From: Heliopora coerulea
Lineage: Eukaryota > Cnidaria > Anthozoa > Scleralcyonacea > Helioporidae
Length of the DNA stretch: 64,000 nt
Assembly (NCBI GenBank): GCA_030142905.1
Contig: JASJOG010000058.1
Span: 248,001-312,000 of the forward strand
Reading direction: 5' to 3'
In this document: piece after piece, positions 50,001 through 61,646 of the stretch
Numbering within the stretch: the first letter of the stretch is position 1
How the letters are laid out: every line of letters starts with the position of its first letter
Notes under the pieces: generated by a model
What the model was told of the DNA's origin: nothing
Seen by the model: the letters and a program-made list of their open reading frames with translations, nothing else
Database searches by the model: none
Position numbers and translations under genes: made by a program

Positions 50001-52393
50001 GCCCTTCCTTGACTGGCAACAAACAATTTTTTCAGCCCAAGTAACAAAGGGGTAAGAACTGCTCTAAAAACCTGAAGGAAAAATGCTTATGCTTGTTTTC
50101 ATCATAGTATAGGTTAATGATAATTTATACTTGTCATATATTATCTTTTAGTCTTATGATTTCTACCAAAACCACTATCTAGAGAAGGATACAATCAGAA
50201 TTTTCACAAGGCAGAGGGTAAGACTGAAATTTATAATGATGCTGAATGGTATGTAGCTTCAATGCATAATAACATTAACTTGTGGGAGAATCTTTACACC
50301 ACTGCACTTGCTGATGATAAATTTTCTCAAAAAAAATACTGCCAAATGCAAAGAAAAATCTCACTCGCCAGATTTCTGCAAAAATTGTTCAAGAGTGGAT
50401 GGACACCCATGCAAGACACCTGAGTGAGTGTGTAAAACTATCTTCAAGTTGATGGTTTACAGGTAAATGGTTTTGAAGTTACTAAATGTCAGAAAAATAC
50501 ATCAACTGGTATATTACGGCTTACTTTACCACAGGAACTGACGCATTTTTAGCCAGAGTAATCAGATCTTCATGTTCATAGACTCTAGCCAAGATTAAAT
50601 CTACAAATCCAGAGAGAACCCTGCAAACAAAAAATGTTGCCCATCAAATTACTTTAAGTGAGGCAATCATCTTTCTCAATGCACCAGACAAACTTTTGCA
50701 AATCTTTTACATACTTATAATTGGCTGAGTAAACATTTTATTTAGTGAGATCAAAAGCTAGCAGGCAATAATTTTCCTTTTCATATTGACACTGCAGTTA
50801 AACTGCCTAATGAAAATCTGCATAATATCAACAGCCATAGACTGTTCTTTGTCCCATAGCACATACATTATCTCTCAATTCAACCAGCTTAAGAACATTC
50901 TGTCAATGGGCACTATGGTGCAGCAAGTCATAGTCTTCTCCATGTTAATATCCACCCAGGTTCGCAAACTTGATAAGATACATTCACTTCATTTTGATTG
51001 AGCTTTGCCAATTTACTTGTATAAATTACAACTGTGCTAAATGATAAAATACAGACCTTGCTGTGTCAGACAAGGATTCACTTACACCCAAGTGAACATC
51101 ACTTTCTGATAAAAACAATGGATGCCCACCAAGAAGTGCCACTCCTAAATAGGGAAGACAGAAAAAATATTGTATTCTAAGAAGATGAAAGGCTGAATTC
51201 ATTATAATGCAAAGTGGAAGCATTTAGAATGAATAAAATGACCTGTTTCTGTAGAAACTCTTGTTCTTGTACTTCTTTTCTGAAAAATCATAGCAACACT
51301 TTTTCCTTCAAGAGGTCTTACCACCTAAGGACAAAAATTGATATTATTATCATGTGTATTACATGTACAGTGTCCCAAAATATAAGTGGGATACTGTTTT
51401 AAATGCATTTTAGTTGTGAATTTACCGATATCCTGATAAGTACCATAATTATGTATGTTTTTACTAGTAAAGATTTAGTCACTTTCCATCTTCACTGAAT
51501 GTTATCAGAGGAATTGCCATGGGCTTTATGATTGCAATGATACACATTCCCAAAATGAGTTAAATTTATTATTGATGGCACAAAGAAGTCAGGAAACACC
51601 CCATACCTCCTTCCACTTCTTTATTCTCTCCTTTAGGTCAGCAGCAATCCACAATAAATGTTTAATTTCCAGATCATTTCTCCCCTTTAATGAAAGGAAT
51701 GTCTCTCCAACAAAGGAATATGGATTATCATCAAAACTATCTAAACTGGGGAAAAAAACAAAAAAATTCCATGTAGTTAATTCATGTACTAGATACTCAT
51801 AAATCTGCAGAAAGCAATTTCAAATTTACCCTCTTATTAGTGTGTAATGTAGTTTAATTGACTGAAATTGAAACAGCAGTAAGGTGTGTTCATAGCTAGA
51901 AGGTGTATGTTTTCTTTTGCAATCTGAAATACTTTGGTAATTAATTAAGTTTAATAATTAATTTATTGATTGTTTGTCCAGACCAATGTTCTCAGTAAAT
52001 TTAAGTAATTTTCGTCAAGAAAAAGGAAAAAAAATCGCAAAACTCATCAAGAAGAAAACTCTTCTTTAAAAGTAGCAGGGAATTGGTATGCTTTTGACCT
52101 GAAACATAAAAATTTTATAGTTACAACATTGAAAGATCCGAAACCACTTTCTCATCTATCTTCTGAAAGCCGAAACGTCCTCATAATTTGTGGAATGGAG
52201 AAAAATTAAATCTCATAATTTGACGAAAAGTTACAAATACACAGTACACAATATCGACAAATAGTACGTTCGCCTTAACCTACCTATCATCACTCAGCAA
52301 CCTAGTCGTGGAGATCAAGGGAGATTTCTCAACGCGGCCAAATAGACGTGACACCGATCGAAACGTTCTGCAATAGAAAGGCCGAAAACTCAT
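47099..52393 (-). CDS. OTC: Ornithine carbamoyltransferase, mitochondrial (349 aa)
   Basis: Makes citrulline from ornithine and carbamoyl phosphate in the mitochondrial matrix. Exons on the minus strand: 52393-52284, 51736-51607, 51324-51243, 51144-51057, 50620-50525, 49731-49674, 49057-48935, 48792-48739, 48406-48257, 47257-47099; phases all agree. Visible: Arg/Ser-rich transit peptide ([18 protein letters not shown], about 1-32); carbamoyl-phosphate site STRTR (98-102); LGGHP; HPLQ (176-179); WVGDGNN; ornithine-side [11 protein letters not shown] with SMG (275-277); and HCLPRK with Cys311. Human OTC has 354 residues. An upstream in-frame ATG at 52,477 would add 28 residues; I chose the nearer ATG because the transit peptide starts cleanly there. 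It is convergent with ZDHHC and divergent from RPGR. Confidence 0.95.
47980..48056 (-). pseudogene. tRNA-like sequence (tRNA-derived repeat or pseudo-tRNA)
   Basis: On the minus strand a 77-nt sequence has a 7-bp acceptor-type pairing (GAGTCTT with GGGACTC), an A-box TAGCTCAATGGT, a D-stem GCTC/GAGT, an anticodon-type arm with loop CTAGCAA (would be AGC, Ala) and a B-box GGTTCGATTCC. The anticodon stem has a C-C mismatch and there are extra bases between the T arm and acceptor, so it is unlikely to be a working tRNA. It lies in OTC intron 9, sense to OTC. Confidence 0.55.
49166..49350. mobile_element. Hairpin MITE-like element with 70-bp arms
   Basis: Arms 49,166-49,235 and 49,281-49,350 are reverse complements with about seven mismatches, separated by 45 bp. 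The inner 20 bp of the arms (CTGTTGGTGGAAGTGACTGA) are perfect. There is no coding capacity. It lies in OTC intron 6. It differs in sequence from the hairpin at 36.3 kb, so it is a separate family. Confidence 0.7.
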
Positions 52394-52755
52394 ATTCAGC
52401 TCGCGATTTTTATGGTTCTTTTTCAAGAAGTCTTGCGCGCTTCGGTCAGTATGATTGTATGTAACTATGCTATACAATTTGTGACTTCTGTTGAGTCGTG
52501 CAGCGGTACTCCAACTTTTCCAAAATGAGATCGAAATATTGTTCGAAACACGAAAAATGTTGTTTAAAAATACATTCGCCCTGCTACTACGCTAGTGAAT
52601 TTGCTCGGAACGACTAAAAATTGTCCTAAAAATTGTTATCCAAATTATCAAGTCGCTTTACAAGTCGTTTGGTAGTAACACGTTCTTGGAAACCACCTAC
52701 AGTATGATGGATGGTATCTAGTGGCAATAAATAACCAAATAACAAAGGATCAGAT
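52394..52755. promoter_or_regulatory. Shared divergent promoter region OTC / RPGR
   Basis: Only 362 bp separate the two start codons, so both 5' UTRs and core promoters must fit here. No convincing TATA box was seen. A perfect right half-site of the RFX X-box (AGTAAC, about 52,673-52,678) is present, but the left half does not match. Confidence 0.7.
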
Positions 52756-55700
52756 ATGGCGTCAGACGACGATGATATTCCAGGTTTGTTTATCGTAGAA
52801 ACGGTGGATTCCTGACTAGTTTTTGCACTAAGCGTGACGAGAAACATGATAATCACTGAATTCCATTTATCATTAACGTAACTGAAGTCTGCATTTTTCT
52901 TGTGATAGAAACTGGCGCCATATTTACGTTTGGCAAGACAAGATTTGCTGAGAACTTGGCCAATAAATTTTGGATAAGGGATGACAAGGTTTTGCAGTTG
53001 GCGTGTGGTGACGAACATTCTGCTGTTATTACAAGTTAGTGCAAACGGAGAGTTTGAAATCTTATCTCTGCTCCTGGTTTTGGGTTGATTACTGTGCGTT
53101 GAAGTGTTGTGAATATGACAAGATTACTGTAACCTGTTATGTTCAAAAGATTTCGAGCCTAAATAGGATCTACACCGATTTTCTACCTGACTGCTTTGGA
53201 AAAATTTCTGCCCAAGCTTTCTGATAACTTGAAACAAAAAATTATTAGAACAAGATATGACAAATGACATAACACATGGTATATATGATATGATTGGATT
53301 ATGTATATATGATATGATTTAGATTATGTATATATGATATGATGTCCCTATAAAGTGACTTACAACTTTATTTTTCATCTGTGTAAATATAAACATCATT
53401 AATTTGCTTGGGTTTTACTCTTCAGACAGTGGTAGACTTTATACATTTGGTAGCAATGATTGGGGTCAGCTAGGACATGGCAATACTAAACCATATACCA
53501 AACCAAGTGTGGTGAAAAGTGAGTATGCAGATGAAACTGAAGACAATATATTTTTTATTGTACAAACAAATTCAACTTTAACAATATTTTTAACTGAAGT
53601 GTTGATGTTCAATATAAATATTAGATATACTGCACTATAGAATTAAAGTGCCAACATTTCAGGAACATTAAAAAAATGTGAAATGGTTAGAGTGCAAAGT
53701 TATATTCAGTTTTCATAATATAATATTCAAAATTGATTATTCTTGTATTTAGCATTAGCAGTGGCTAATATCTTAGCAACCTATAGTTGATAAAAAACTT
53801 AAGTTTTTCATTTGTACACTATGCAGTCATCTGTTTTGATCTTCTAATATTTGAAAATTAAATGTGCATTTCTAATATTGGCTTTGATTATTCTGTCAAT
53901 TATCAGGATTAAAAGGTGATAAAGTCCAAGTTGTTGCCTGTGGGAGGAGCCATACAGTAGTGATAACAGGTGTGTATTAATTATTGCTTGCATAATTCTT
54001 GTTGGTGAGGTCATCAGTTAATATATTGTCGATCTTTCAAAAAGAGAAATTCACTTCTTATTGGAATAAAAGTCAAGTCAATTGGGTATCTCTCTTCCCC
54101 CATTAACATGGTGATAATTCCATAAAACAACATTTATTCCATGATATATTCATTGCACAAGTTAATGACCAAATATATATTTTTGATACCACAGAAAGTG
54201 AGAATATGCTAACTTGTATATGACCATACCAGAACATTTAACAAAGTATATATTTTTCCATTTTTTTTCAATAGAATCTGGAGTTTTCAGTTTTGGTGCT
54301 GGTGCAGATAGCCAGCTGGGGCATGGAGACAGCAAAGTAGGGATCAGAGTTAATTTCTTCATACTAACTTGCTGTTTATTCTATGTTACCAGTAATGTAT
54401 TGTTACATTTTATTATTGATAACTTACTAATCACATACAGTAATGCAAGAATCTGTTTAACAATCATGCATTATTGTATGCTGCCATGGAAATAAAATTT
54501 CTTCAGTTGAATCATCTGGTTTTGCAGCCAGCTAGCACTTACATTTTAGTGTGAAACTTTAAAGCAGCTCATATCAAAACATATTTATGACACAAGGCAA
54601 TAAGAAATTGCAGATAAGCATGGCCTTTTCATCAAGGAATTTCTTATATCATTTTTATAGAGTTACAACATTCCAACGCAAATTGAATCTCTTGATAATA
54701 AAGGTGTGACAAAGATTGCATGTGGTGCAGAACACTCAGCTGCACTGACAGGTATGAACATACTGTGTATGTGTTAGTGTTAAGGTTTTATCTCAATTAC
54801 AAAGTTTTTCTCCAGTGTTTCTTGCATGATTTAAAAACGACAACCCACCTAAGACAGGCAAAAGAGCATTTTTGCCAAATCAAGAGCACTTTTTTCAGGT
54901 CAAGGCTACTTGGATGGTTGCATTCATGCTAAAGCATGGTTGGGAATTGTGGACTAGCTGTCCACTAGGAGTTTAATTACTAAGATTATTTTAAGAAATA
55001 GCAATATGCCAGGTTTCTCAAGGGTGGGCATAGCAGGCCACTAGTCTGAAATTGCCTAGGGGATATGCTGATCATCATATTGGGTATAAGCCCCCAGTGC
55101 CATGAAATACTTGTATCTTTGTTGGGAAAGGCTATGCTGAGATGATATTATGACATGAAAAAGCTTCTTCATACAGGAGATTAGAACACTTTGTTTGTGC
55201 TAAGAAATGCTATCTTAATTCAACACGTGGTTTTGTACACAGTGTACCCTATCTACCTCGAGGATCCCCATATACCCCTCGTGCACTTCTTCACACATCC
55301 AGATTGATTATATTCATTCTTATACATTGTCTTTACCAGAGTATGGACATTTGTATATGTGGGGATCTGGAAGTGAAGGGCAGCTGGGGCTTGGAATGGC
55401 CGAGAGCGAATTGCCGACACTGTTGAAATTTAGGTCGAAAGTGATCCATGTGGCTTGTGGATATTATCATACAGCAGTTATTACAGGTACCATGCATTTT
55501 TTTCTATTTTGAATACTGTATTTTTTGGAATAAATGCCCTCGTTCGAATGAACGCCTCAACTCAAATAGACGCTTTCCTAATATGGTGAATTTTAAATAG
55601 ACGCTCCTCCCGAAAAAACGCTTATTCTTGAATAAACGCCCCCCAAACACGTACCAAGAAAACCTGTTTAAGGATGAACTGATGGATGAAGACTAGATTA

Positions 55701-58700
55701 GAACGAAACATACGCTGTCCGTCCGTGATGTTGTATGTTATTGTTGTAAAGCCTATGTATAAGAAATACACCATAGACCATGCGGTGATGCGCCACGTTT
55801 TTATAATAAAAGTTATGGTTGAATTTTGTTCGAACTTTCCTGTTTTTGGAGAATAAACGCCTCTCTCGAATAAACACTTCAGCTCGAATAAACCCCTCCC
55901 AATAAAAGTTCAAAAATTTGATAAAGGCATAGCGCGTTTATTCGGGAAAATGTGGTAATAAAGGTTTCATCCACCACATTTTTCATGTTTTTGAAACTTG
56001 AATGGAAGTACAGGTGAAGCTTTGATTTTCACTCAACTATTTAAATTGAAACTCAGCCTTGTTTAACTCGGCATCGTTGGATAATGTTGAATGCTCTCTA
56101 TAATGAAACAATCCAGTCAAGTTTTCAAATGAACGCTTGCAAAGGGTGTCGATCAGTCCCATCTTGCAATTTGTTTGTGTTTTTCACAGAGGACGGGAAA
56201 CTGTTCACGTTTGGAGACAACGACGGCGGCAAACTGGGACTAGAGGACCATCAGCGGCACGATACCGAGGAACCCCAACACGTGAAAACTCTTAATGAAC
56301 ACGCGGTCTCAGTGGCCTGCGGTGGGAGTCATACCGCTGTCCTGACCAAAAGCGGGAGGTTGTACACTTTTGGATACGGCATGCACGGACAGCTAGGCCA
56401 CGGGCCGTCCTTTCAGGACGTTCCTTTGCCTAAACTAGTGACTTTGTTACAACGGAAATCGGTCACAGCGGTCTCGTGTGGCGAGAGCCACACGGCCGTC
56501 TTAACGAGGACTGGGGACATGTTCACGTTTGGTGATGGACGACACGGAAAACTGGGTATGGGGAATGAGAGTTTTTCGAACTTATTTAAGCCGGAACGAG
56601 TGGCGAGATTTAAAGCATTTCACGTGAGTCAAGTGGCTTGTGGAGGGTGTCATATGTTGGCCGTAGCCGCTAAGAAGGAGGAGGATAACGAGGAAAGTGA
56701 GGACTCAGAAGGAGACTTGGTACAATCGGCGGTGACACCCAGTGAAGTCGTTGAAGATGTAGTGGACGGTGTTCAGATGTCTCCAAGACTGTCTGCTACT
56801 GTTCCATTGTCAGGACTGTCTGCTCGAGATAAGAGGCGGCAAAAAGAAGTAAGTAATGATCATGTAAAATAAAAACCCAAGCTCCCCTATCTTTCTTCTT
56901 TTCTTCCTTCCGTTCCCTTTCCGTCCCCCTCGTTCCCTTCCCTCCCCTCCCCTTCCCTTCCCTCCCCTCCCCTCCCCTTCCCTTCCCTTCCCTCCCCTCC
57001 CCTCCCCTCCCCTCCCCTTCCCTCCCCTTCCCTTCCCTTCCCTTCCCTTCCCCTCCCCTCCCCTCCCCTCCCCTCCCCTCCCCTTCCCTTCCCTTCCCTC
57101 CCCTCCCTTCCCTTCCGTTCATTACATTCCCGTTCCTTTCCCTCCCGTTCTGTTCCCTTCCTTTCCGTTCCCTTCCTTTCCCCTCCATTCCTTTCCCTCT
57201 CCTTCCGTTCCCTCTCTTCCTTTTCCATTCCTTCCCTCCCCTCCCCTTCCCTTCCTTTTCCTTCCCTTCCCTTCCTTTCCTTTCCCTTCCTTTCCCTTCC
57301 TTTCCCTTCCCTTCCTTTCCTTTCCCTTCCTTTCCCTTCCTTTCCCTTCCCTTCCCTTCCTTTCCCTTCCCTTCCCTTCCTTTCCCTTCCTTTCTCTCCC
57401 CTTCCCTTCCTTTTCCTTCCCTTCCTTTCCCTTTCCTTTCCCTTCCCTTCCCTTCCTTTCCCTTCCTTTCCCTTCCTTTCCCTTCCTTTCCTTTCCCTTC
57501 CCTTCCCTTCTCTTCCCTTCCTTTCCCTTCCTTTCCCTTCCTTTCCCTTCCTTTCCCTTCCTTTCCTTTCCCTTCCCTTCCCTTCCCTTTCCTTCCTTTT
57601 CCTTCCCTTCCCTTTCCTTCCCTTTCCTTCCCTTTCCTTCCCTTTCCTTCCCTTTCCTTCCCTTTCCTTCCCTTTCCTTCCCTTTCCTTCCCTTTCCTTC
57701 CCTTTCCTTCCCTTTCCTTCCCTTTCCTTCCCTTTCCTTCCCTTTCCTTCCCTTTCCTTCCCTTTCCTTCCCTTTCCTTCCCTTTCCTTCCCTTTCCTTC
57801 CCTTTCCTTCCCTTTCCTTCCCTTTCCTTCCCTTTCCTTCCCTTTCCTTCCCTTTCCTTCCCTTTCCTTCCCTTTCCTTCCCTTTCCTTCCCTTTCCTTC
57901 CCTTTCCTTCCCTTTCCTTCCCTTTCCTTCCCTTTCCTTCCCTTTCCTTCCTTTCCGTTCCGTTTCCTTCCGTTCCTTTCTCTTTCGTTTCTTTCCCTTC
58001 CGTTCCCTTCACTTTCCTTCCCTTTCCCTTACTTCCCCTCTCCTTCCCTTCCCTCCCTTCCCTTTCTCTCTCCTCTTCCCCTCCTTTCCCTTCCCCTCTT
58101 TCCCCTTCCTACCCCTCTCCTTCCCCTCTCCTTCCCGCCTATCCTCCTGCTTTTCTCCTGCACTCATGCACGCATATTTACCTCCTTCTGTACCAACCCG
58201 CCGTCCTCACACATACCTGCCTTTCCTGCGCATGCATATGTCCCTAAATCCTACCAGTCTGCCTGTCGGCCAGCCTACATTCATACATAAAGAAACAAAT
58301 TTATAAACCTCAACTTTTTTTCTCTCGAAGAACAACAACACATTAGGTGGATCTCTTCCTCCTCTGAGTCGTTCAACATTACCTCCTCTGGCCAATCTCG
58401 GCGTTGCAGACATCATGAAACAAGAACCGATCAAGGCAGCTTCAAACGGCACTTATAATCTGCTGGACAAGTCAACGTTACCTACAATCTCATTAAAAGG
58501 TATAATGTCGCTTACGATAATGTAGAGAGAAAAGCGTACGTTTTGACCTGAAAGTTGCACGAAGTTCGGTGATAATTCACGATAGATTTTAACCGAAAGG
58601 GAATGTAACTTAAGTTTAAAGTTTATCAGAGACTGGTTATAAGCCGAGAATTGAGTTGAGCGGAAGTTTGATGAAGACAAGGGGTATGAGGAAGTTGCCA

Positions 58701-61646
58701 AAAGAGTCATTAGTATACAGCTAAGACTAGAGAAACTGTTTTTATAGTCTGGGCTTGGGGGATGGGGATACCTGACTATTATGTAGACGAAACAATAATA
58801 TTAAATAGACAGTAATGTTTAGGTAGAAACTAATGAGGATTACATGTTGAACTATTATTTACTTGTGTCGTCAACTGGTGTTTGATTATTTACAGCACCA
58901 AGTCCAGATGAAAACGATGAAAGCGTAGAAAAGGTATGTCATTTGGGCATTTACTTAGACGAACACCAGAGTCTTCAAATCGAAGGCTTAGTGATTGATA
59001 AGTAACTTGGTGTTGTCAGAAAGCATTCACTTGATAGTACTATTATTTCTCTGCACATATTCAAGGAATTTGTGAGAGCCAACAGAGTGTTTTGCTGCTA
59101 ACTCGAGTATAGCGGTGATCCATTTTTACTAAGTTAAGTCAGGCGGAGCCTCATGTGCGTCAGGTTAAGTCAGTTTGTACCTTGTTTGAGCTAAATTAAG
59201 CCAGGCGACTGCGTATGCTTGTGTCAATGAACCGTATTTTGTGCCCGTTCAGAAATTGTTGAGCCAGTCTGCGAACGGTCGTAGGCTTCCTCCCCGACCA
59301 AAAAGAAGACAGAAAGTACCAGATCCTACGTCAGACAGTGAAGATGAGAACAGAAGGACGGAGCGAGAATTAAGCACCAAAATAAGACCAAAACCTTTAC
59401 CTCGGAAACAAAAAATGCCAATGCCGAACAAGGAAAACGATGAAGGTACTGAAATAATTTTGCATTGTATTAACATGCGTTGATTTCAAAATGTTTGATG
59501 TTCTTTGACGTGAATTTCTTCTGTGTTTTTTGTCAGAAAGTGAAAAAGGTTCTAAGGCGAAAGTTGTAGGAAAACCTTACACGAAGCGCGAGACTGGATC
59601 TGATGCAAGCGGCGAAGATAATGATGAGGATGATAACGGTAATGAAATGACAAGAAATTAGAAAACGATTGTTGCGTGTGATGATGATTGGCATGATTTG
59701 CATAAATTGCTTCGTAAAAAAACAACGAAATTCACTCTGAAGAGTTACCGTTTTAAAATAGGTTTTAAAAAATGTATGAACACTTTGACGCCTGAAAACG
59801 GCAATTGTCGTCTTTATTGATTTTACTCTGGCTAAGGCCAGATGATTTTACTTGTCAAAAGGGAAACCCCAGCAGGCTTCAAGAGGTTAAAAAATGGTGA
59901 ATTTGTTTTCTGGTTTGTGCATAAAATGGCGGACGCTGATTGGCGGGCTATACTTAGAATTACGAACGCTCATTGGCTACCTTGATATAAAATGATGATC
60001 GTTAATTTACGAGCTGAAATGGCGAACTTTGATTGGCCAGCTTGACAAACAACGAACGGTGTCCGTTACTGTGCGTTTGTGTACTTTTCTCTCCGGCACA
60101 AGGTGGGAGAATTGTTGCGAAATTCCGTTTTATTTTGGTACTGCTTGAAAACTCCTGGGATTTCCCAGAGGATCTAAACAAAAACAGGCCGTTTAAAATG
60201 TAGAAATTTTCACTGCTTGAACCATGTTTGCGTACAGAACTAAACAGCTGCCGACTTGTTTGTACAAACATTCATGTGGATGGCTTTCCCGCGCTGGGTT
60301 TATATTTCATTGGTTTCTAATGATCCGTTTGTAGGAGACGCATCTAGAGTCACGGCAGAAGCTCCGAGTGCCTCTCGAAGTTTGGCGCAGTCAGAAGACA
60401 GAGAAAGGGTTGTGCCCCAAAGTGTGGAAGCACAGGATGATTTCGGGGAAGATGAGGATAAAAAGGAAGACGATGAAGGCCATGTGGAAGGTAGGGAAGA
60501 GAAGGATGTAGAGGAAGACCAGGAGACCGATGAGGATGAAGATGAAGAGGATAATGGTAAGTGTAACAAGAAGTGTAACTGAGCAGGACGTACTAAGTAC
60601 TTGCGCCTGCGACGACAAATAAGCGAGCCTTCGTTGAACAGATCATTACGGATGAATTATGATAGAGAGATGGGCAGAGGGGAGTATTAATTTAAAACGG
60701 AAACAACACGGACAGATAGCACCAAAGCAGACAGTCAAGCAGGTAGACACAGACAGTCATGAATACAAGCAGGCAAGCAGGGAACAGTCTGTTTCTGAAA
60801 CAAAAAATGCGGGATGGCGATAAATATAAACCGACGGCCTCGCGTTTGCGTTCAGAACGAAGGTGGGGATGGACAAAACAACATAAACAAAGGTGAATCC
60901 GTGCTTAAGTGACTTGCAGGTGATGATCGGTATGTAGCTAAAATTTCCTTCATTACGTTTATTCCAGAAAAATCTACAAGATCTGAAGAATCTGCTTCAG
61001 TCAAGAAGAGTGAAGCTGTCAAGGACAGCGAGACGAAAGTGACAATGGTGGAAGAACTAAACAACGGGAAAAAAGAAAGCGAGAATGAAGACACTGATGA
61101 AGATAAAGATGATAAGCATGAAGAGGATAAAGACAAAGGCAAAGAGAATAAAGAAAAGCATTCCACTGAGGTTGTCTATTAACGTCGACAAACTACAACA
61201 AATGCATGTGTTTATGATTATTAGATTTTCTTCCATGATAGGGTTGGCAAATTCAACCATTTGCTTGTCTATGTTTACAGGAAGGTCAAGGGGAGGGAGA
61301 GAAGAAAAAGAAAGACAAAACCAAGGGTAAAAAGAAAGAAAAAACAAAAGTGAAACCGGCTAAAGGAGAAGAGGAAGAATCGGAAGAAAATATGAGTAAA
61401 TCAAAGGAGAAAGAGAAGAAAGTTGAGAAGAATGAGAAGTCTGATGGGCAGGAAATGGGGATCAACGTGGAAGGAACAGACAAAGGAAATGATCATGAAG
61501 GACAACAGGAAGATATTAAACATAATGGGAACAAAGGGGATAAAGAGGGAACAAAAGACAATGAAAAGGAAGACAAAAATAACAACAAAGAAGATAAAGT
61601 AAAAGAACGAAGGTCAAAAAAGTCAGGAATTTGTGTTTTGCTTTGA
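52756..61646 (+). CDS. RPGR: Retinitis pigmentosa GTPase regulator homologue (853 aa)
   Basis: Cilium transition-zone protein; the N-terminal RCC1-like propeller binds RPGRIP1-type partners. Exons: 52756-52783, 52909-53034, 53426-53518, 53907-53969, 54275-54336, 54661-54751, 55340-55486, 56190-56848, 58331-58499, 58896-58933, 59253-59445, 59537-59638, 60335-60556, 60968-61170, 61281-61646; all phases close. The opening ETGAIFTFGKTRFAEN and GDEHSAVIT match vertebrate RPGR specifically, not other RCC1 proteins. Seven blades are visible (for example RLYTFGSNDWGQLGHG, HLYMWGSGSEGQLGLG, DMFTFGDGRHGKLGMG) up to ACGGCHM near residue 360. The last three blades share one 659-nt exon. The remainder is a low-complexity Glu/Asp/Lys tail. 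It ends CVLL, a CaaX box with Leu (geranylgeranyl type), as the prenylated constitutive human isoform ends CTIL. No Glu-Gly ORF15-like exon was seen. Confidence 0.93.
55511..55955. mobile_element. MITE-like element made of GAATAAACGCC units
   Basis: At least seven degenerate copies of GAATAAACGCC-type units, spaced irregularly, fill both ends. The left terminus (TTTTTTGGAATAAATGC) resembles the reverse complement of the right (GCGTTTATTCGGGAAAA). It lies in RPGR intron 7. I know this motif as a widespread invertebrate interspersed repeat. No coding capacity. Confidence 0.6.
56882..58140 (+). repeat. 1.25-kb polypyrimidine tract with a decamer array
   Basis: Almost entirely C and T on the plus strand, starting about 35 bp after the exon 8 donor of RPGR. 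Blocks of CCCTT/CCCCT pentamers and CCTTTCC variants flank a core at 57,611-57,950 of 34 perfect tandem copies of CCTTTCCTTC. The minus-strand open frames (up to 296 codons of Glu/Gly/Lys/Arg) are a by-product of purine composition. Such tracts can form triplex DNA and are prone to length error in assemblies. Confidence 0.95.
59815..59885 (-). repeat. Dispersed ~95-bp repeat, copy D (inverted)
   Basis: On the minus strand: GGGTTTCCCTTTTGACAAG, then TAAAATCATCTGGCC, then TTAGCCAGAGTAAAATC, the same order as copies A and B. It lies in RPGR intron 12. Confidence 0.55.

Noticed and set aside
52660..52690. RFX X-box for a ciliary RPGR promoter
   Set aside because: Only the right half-site AGTAAC matches. 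The left half breaks the consensus at several positions.
57122..58012. Minus-strand 296-codon frame rich in Glu, Gly, Lys and Arg
   Set aside because: It is the complement of the polypyrimidine decamer array. A purine-only strand cannot contain stop codons in most frames, so openness is not evidence of coding.
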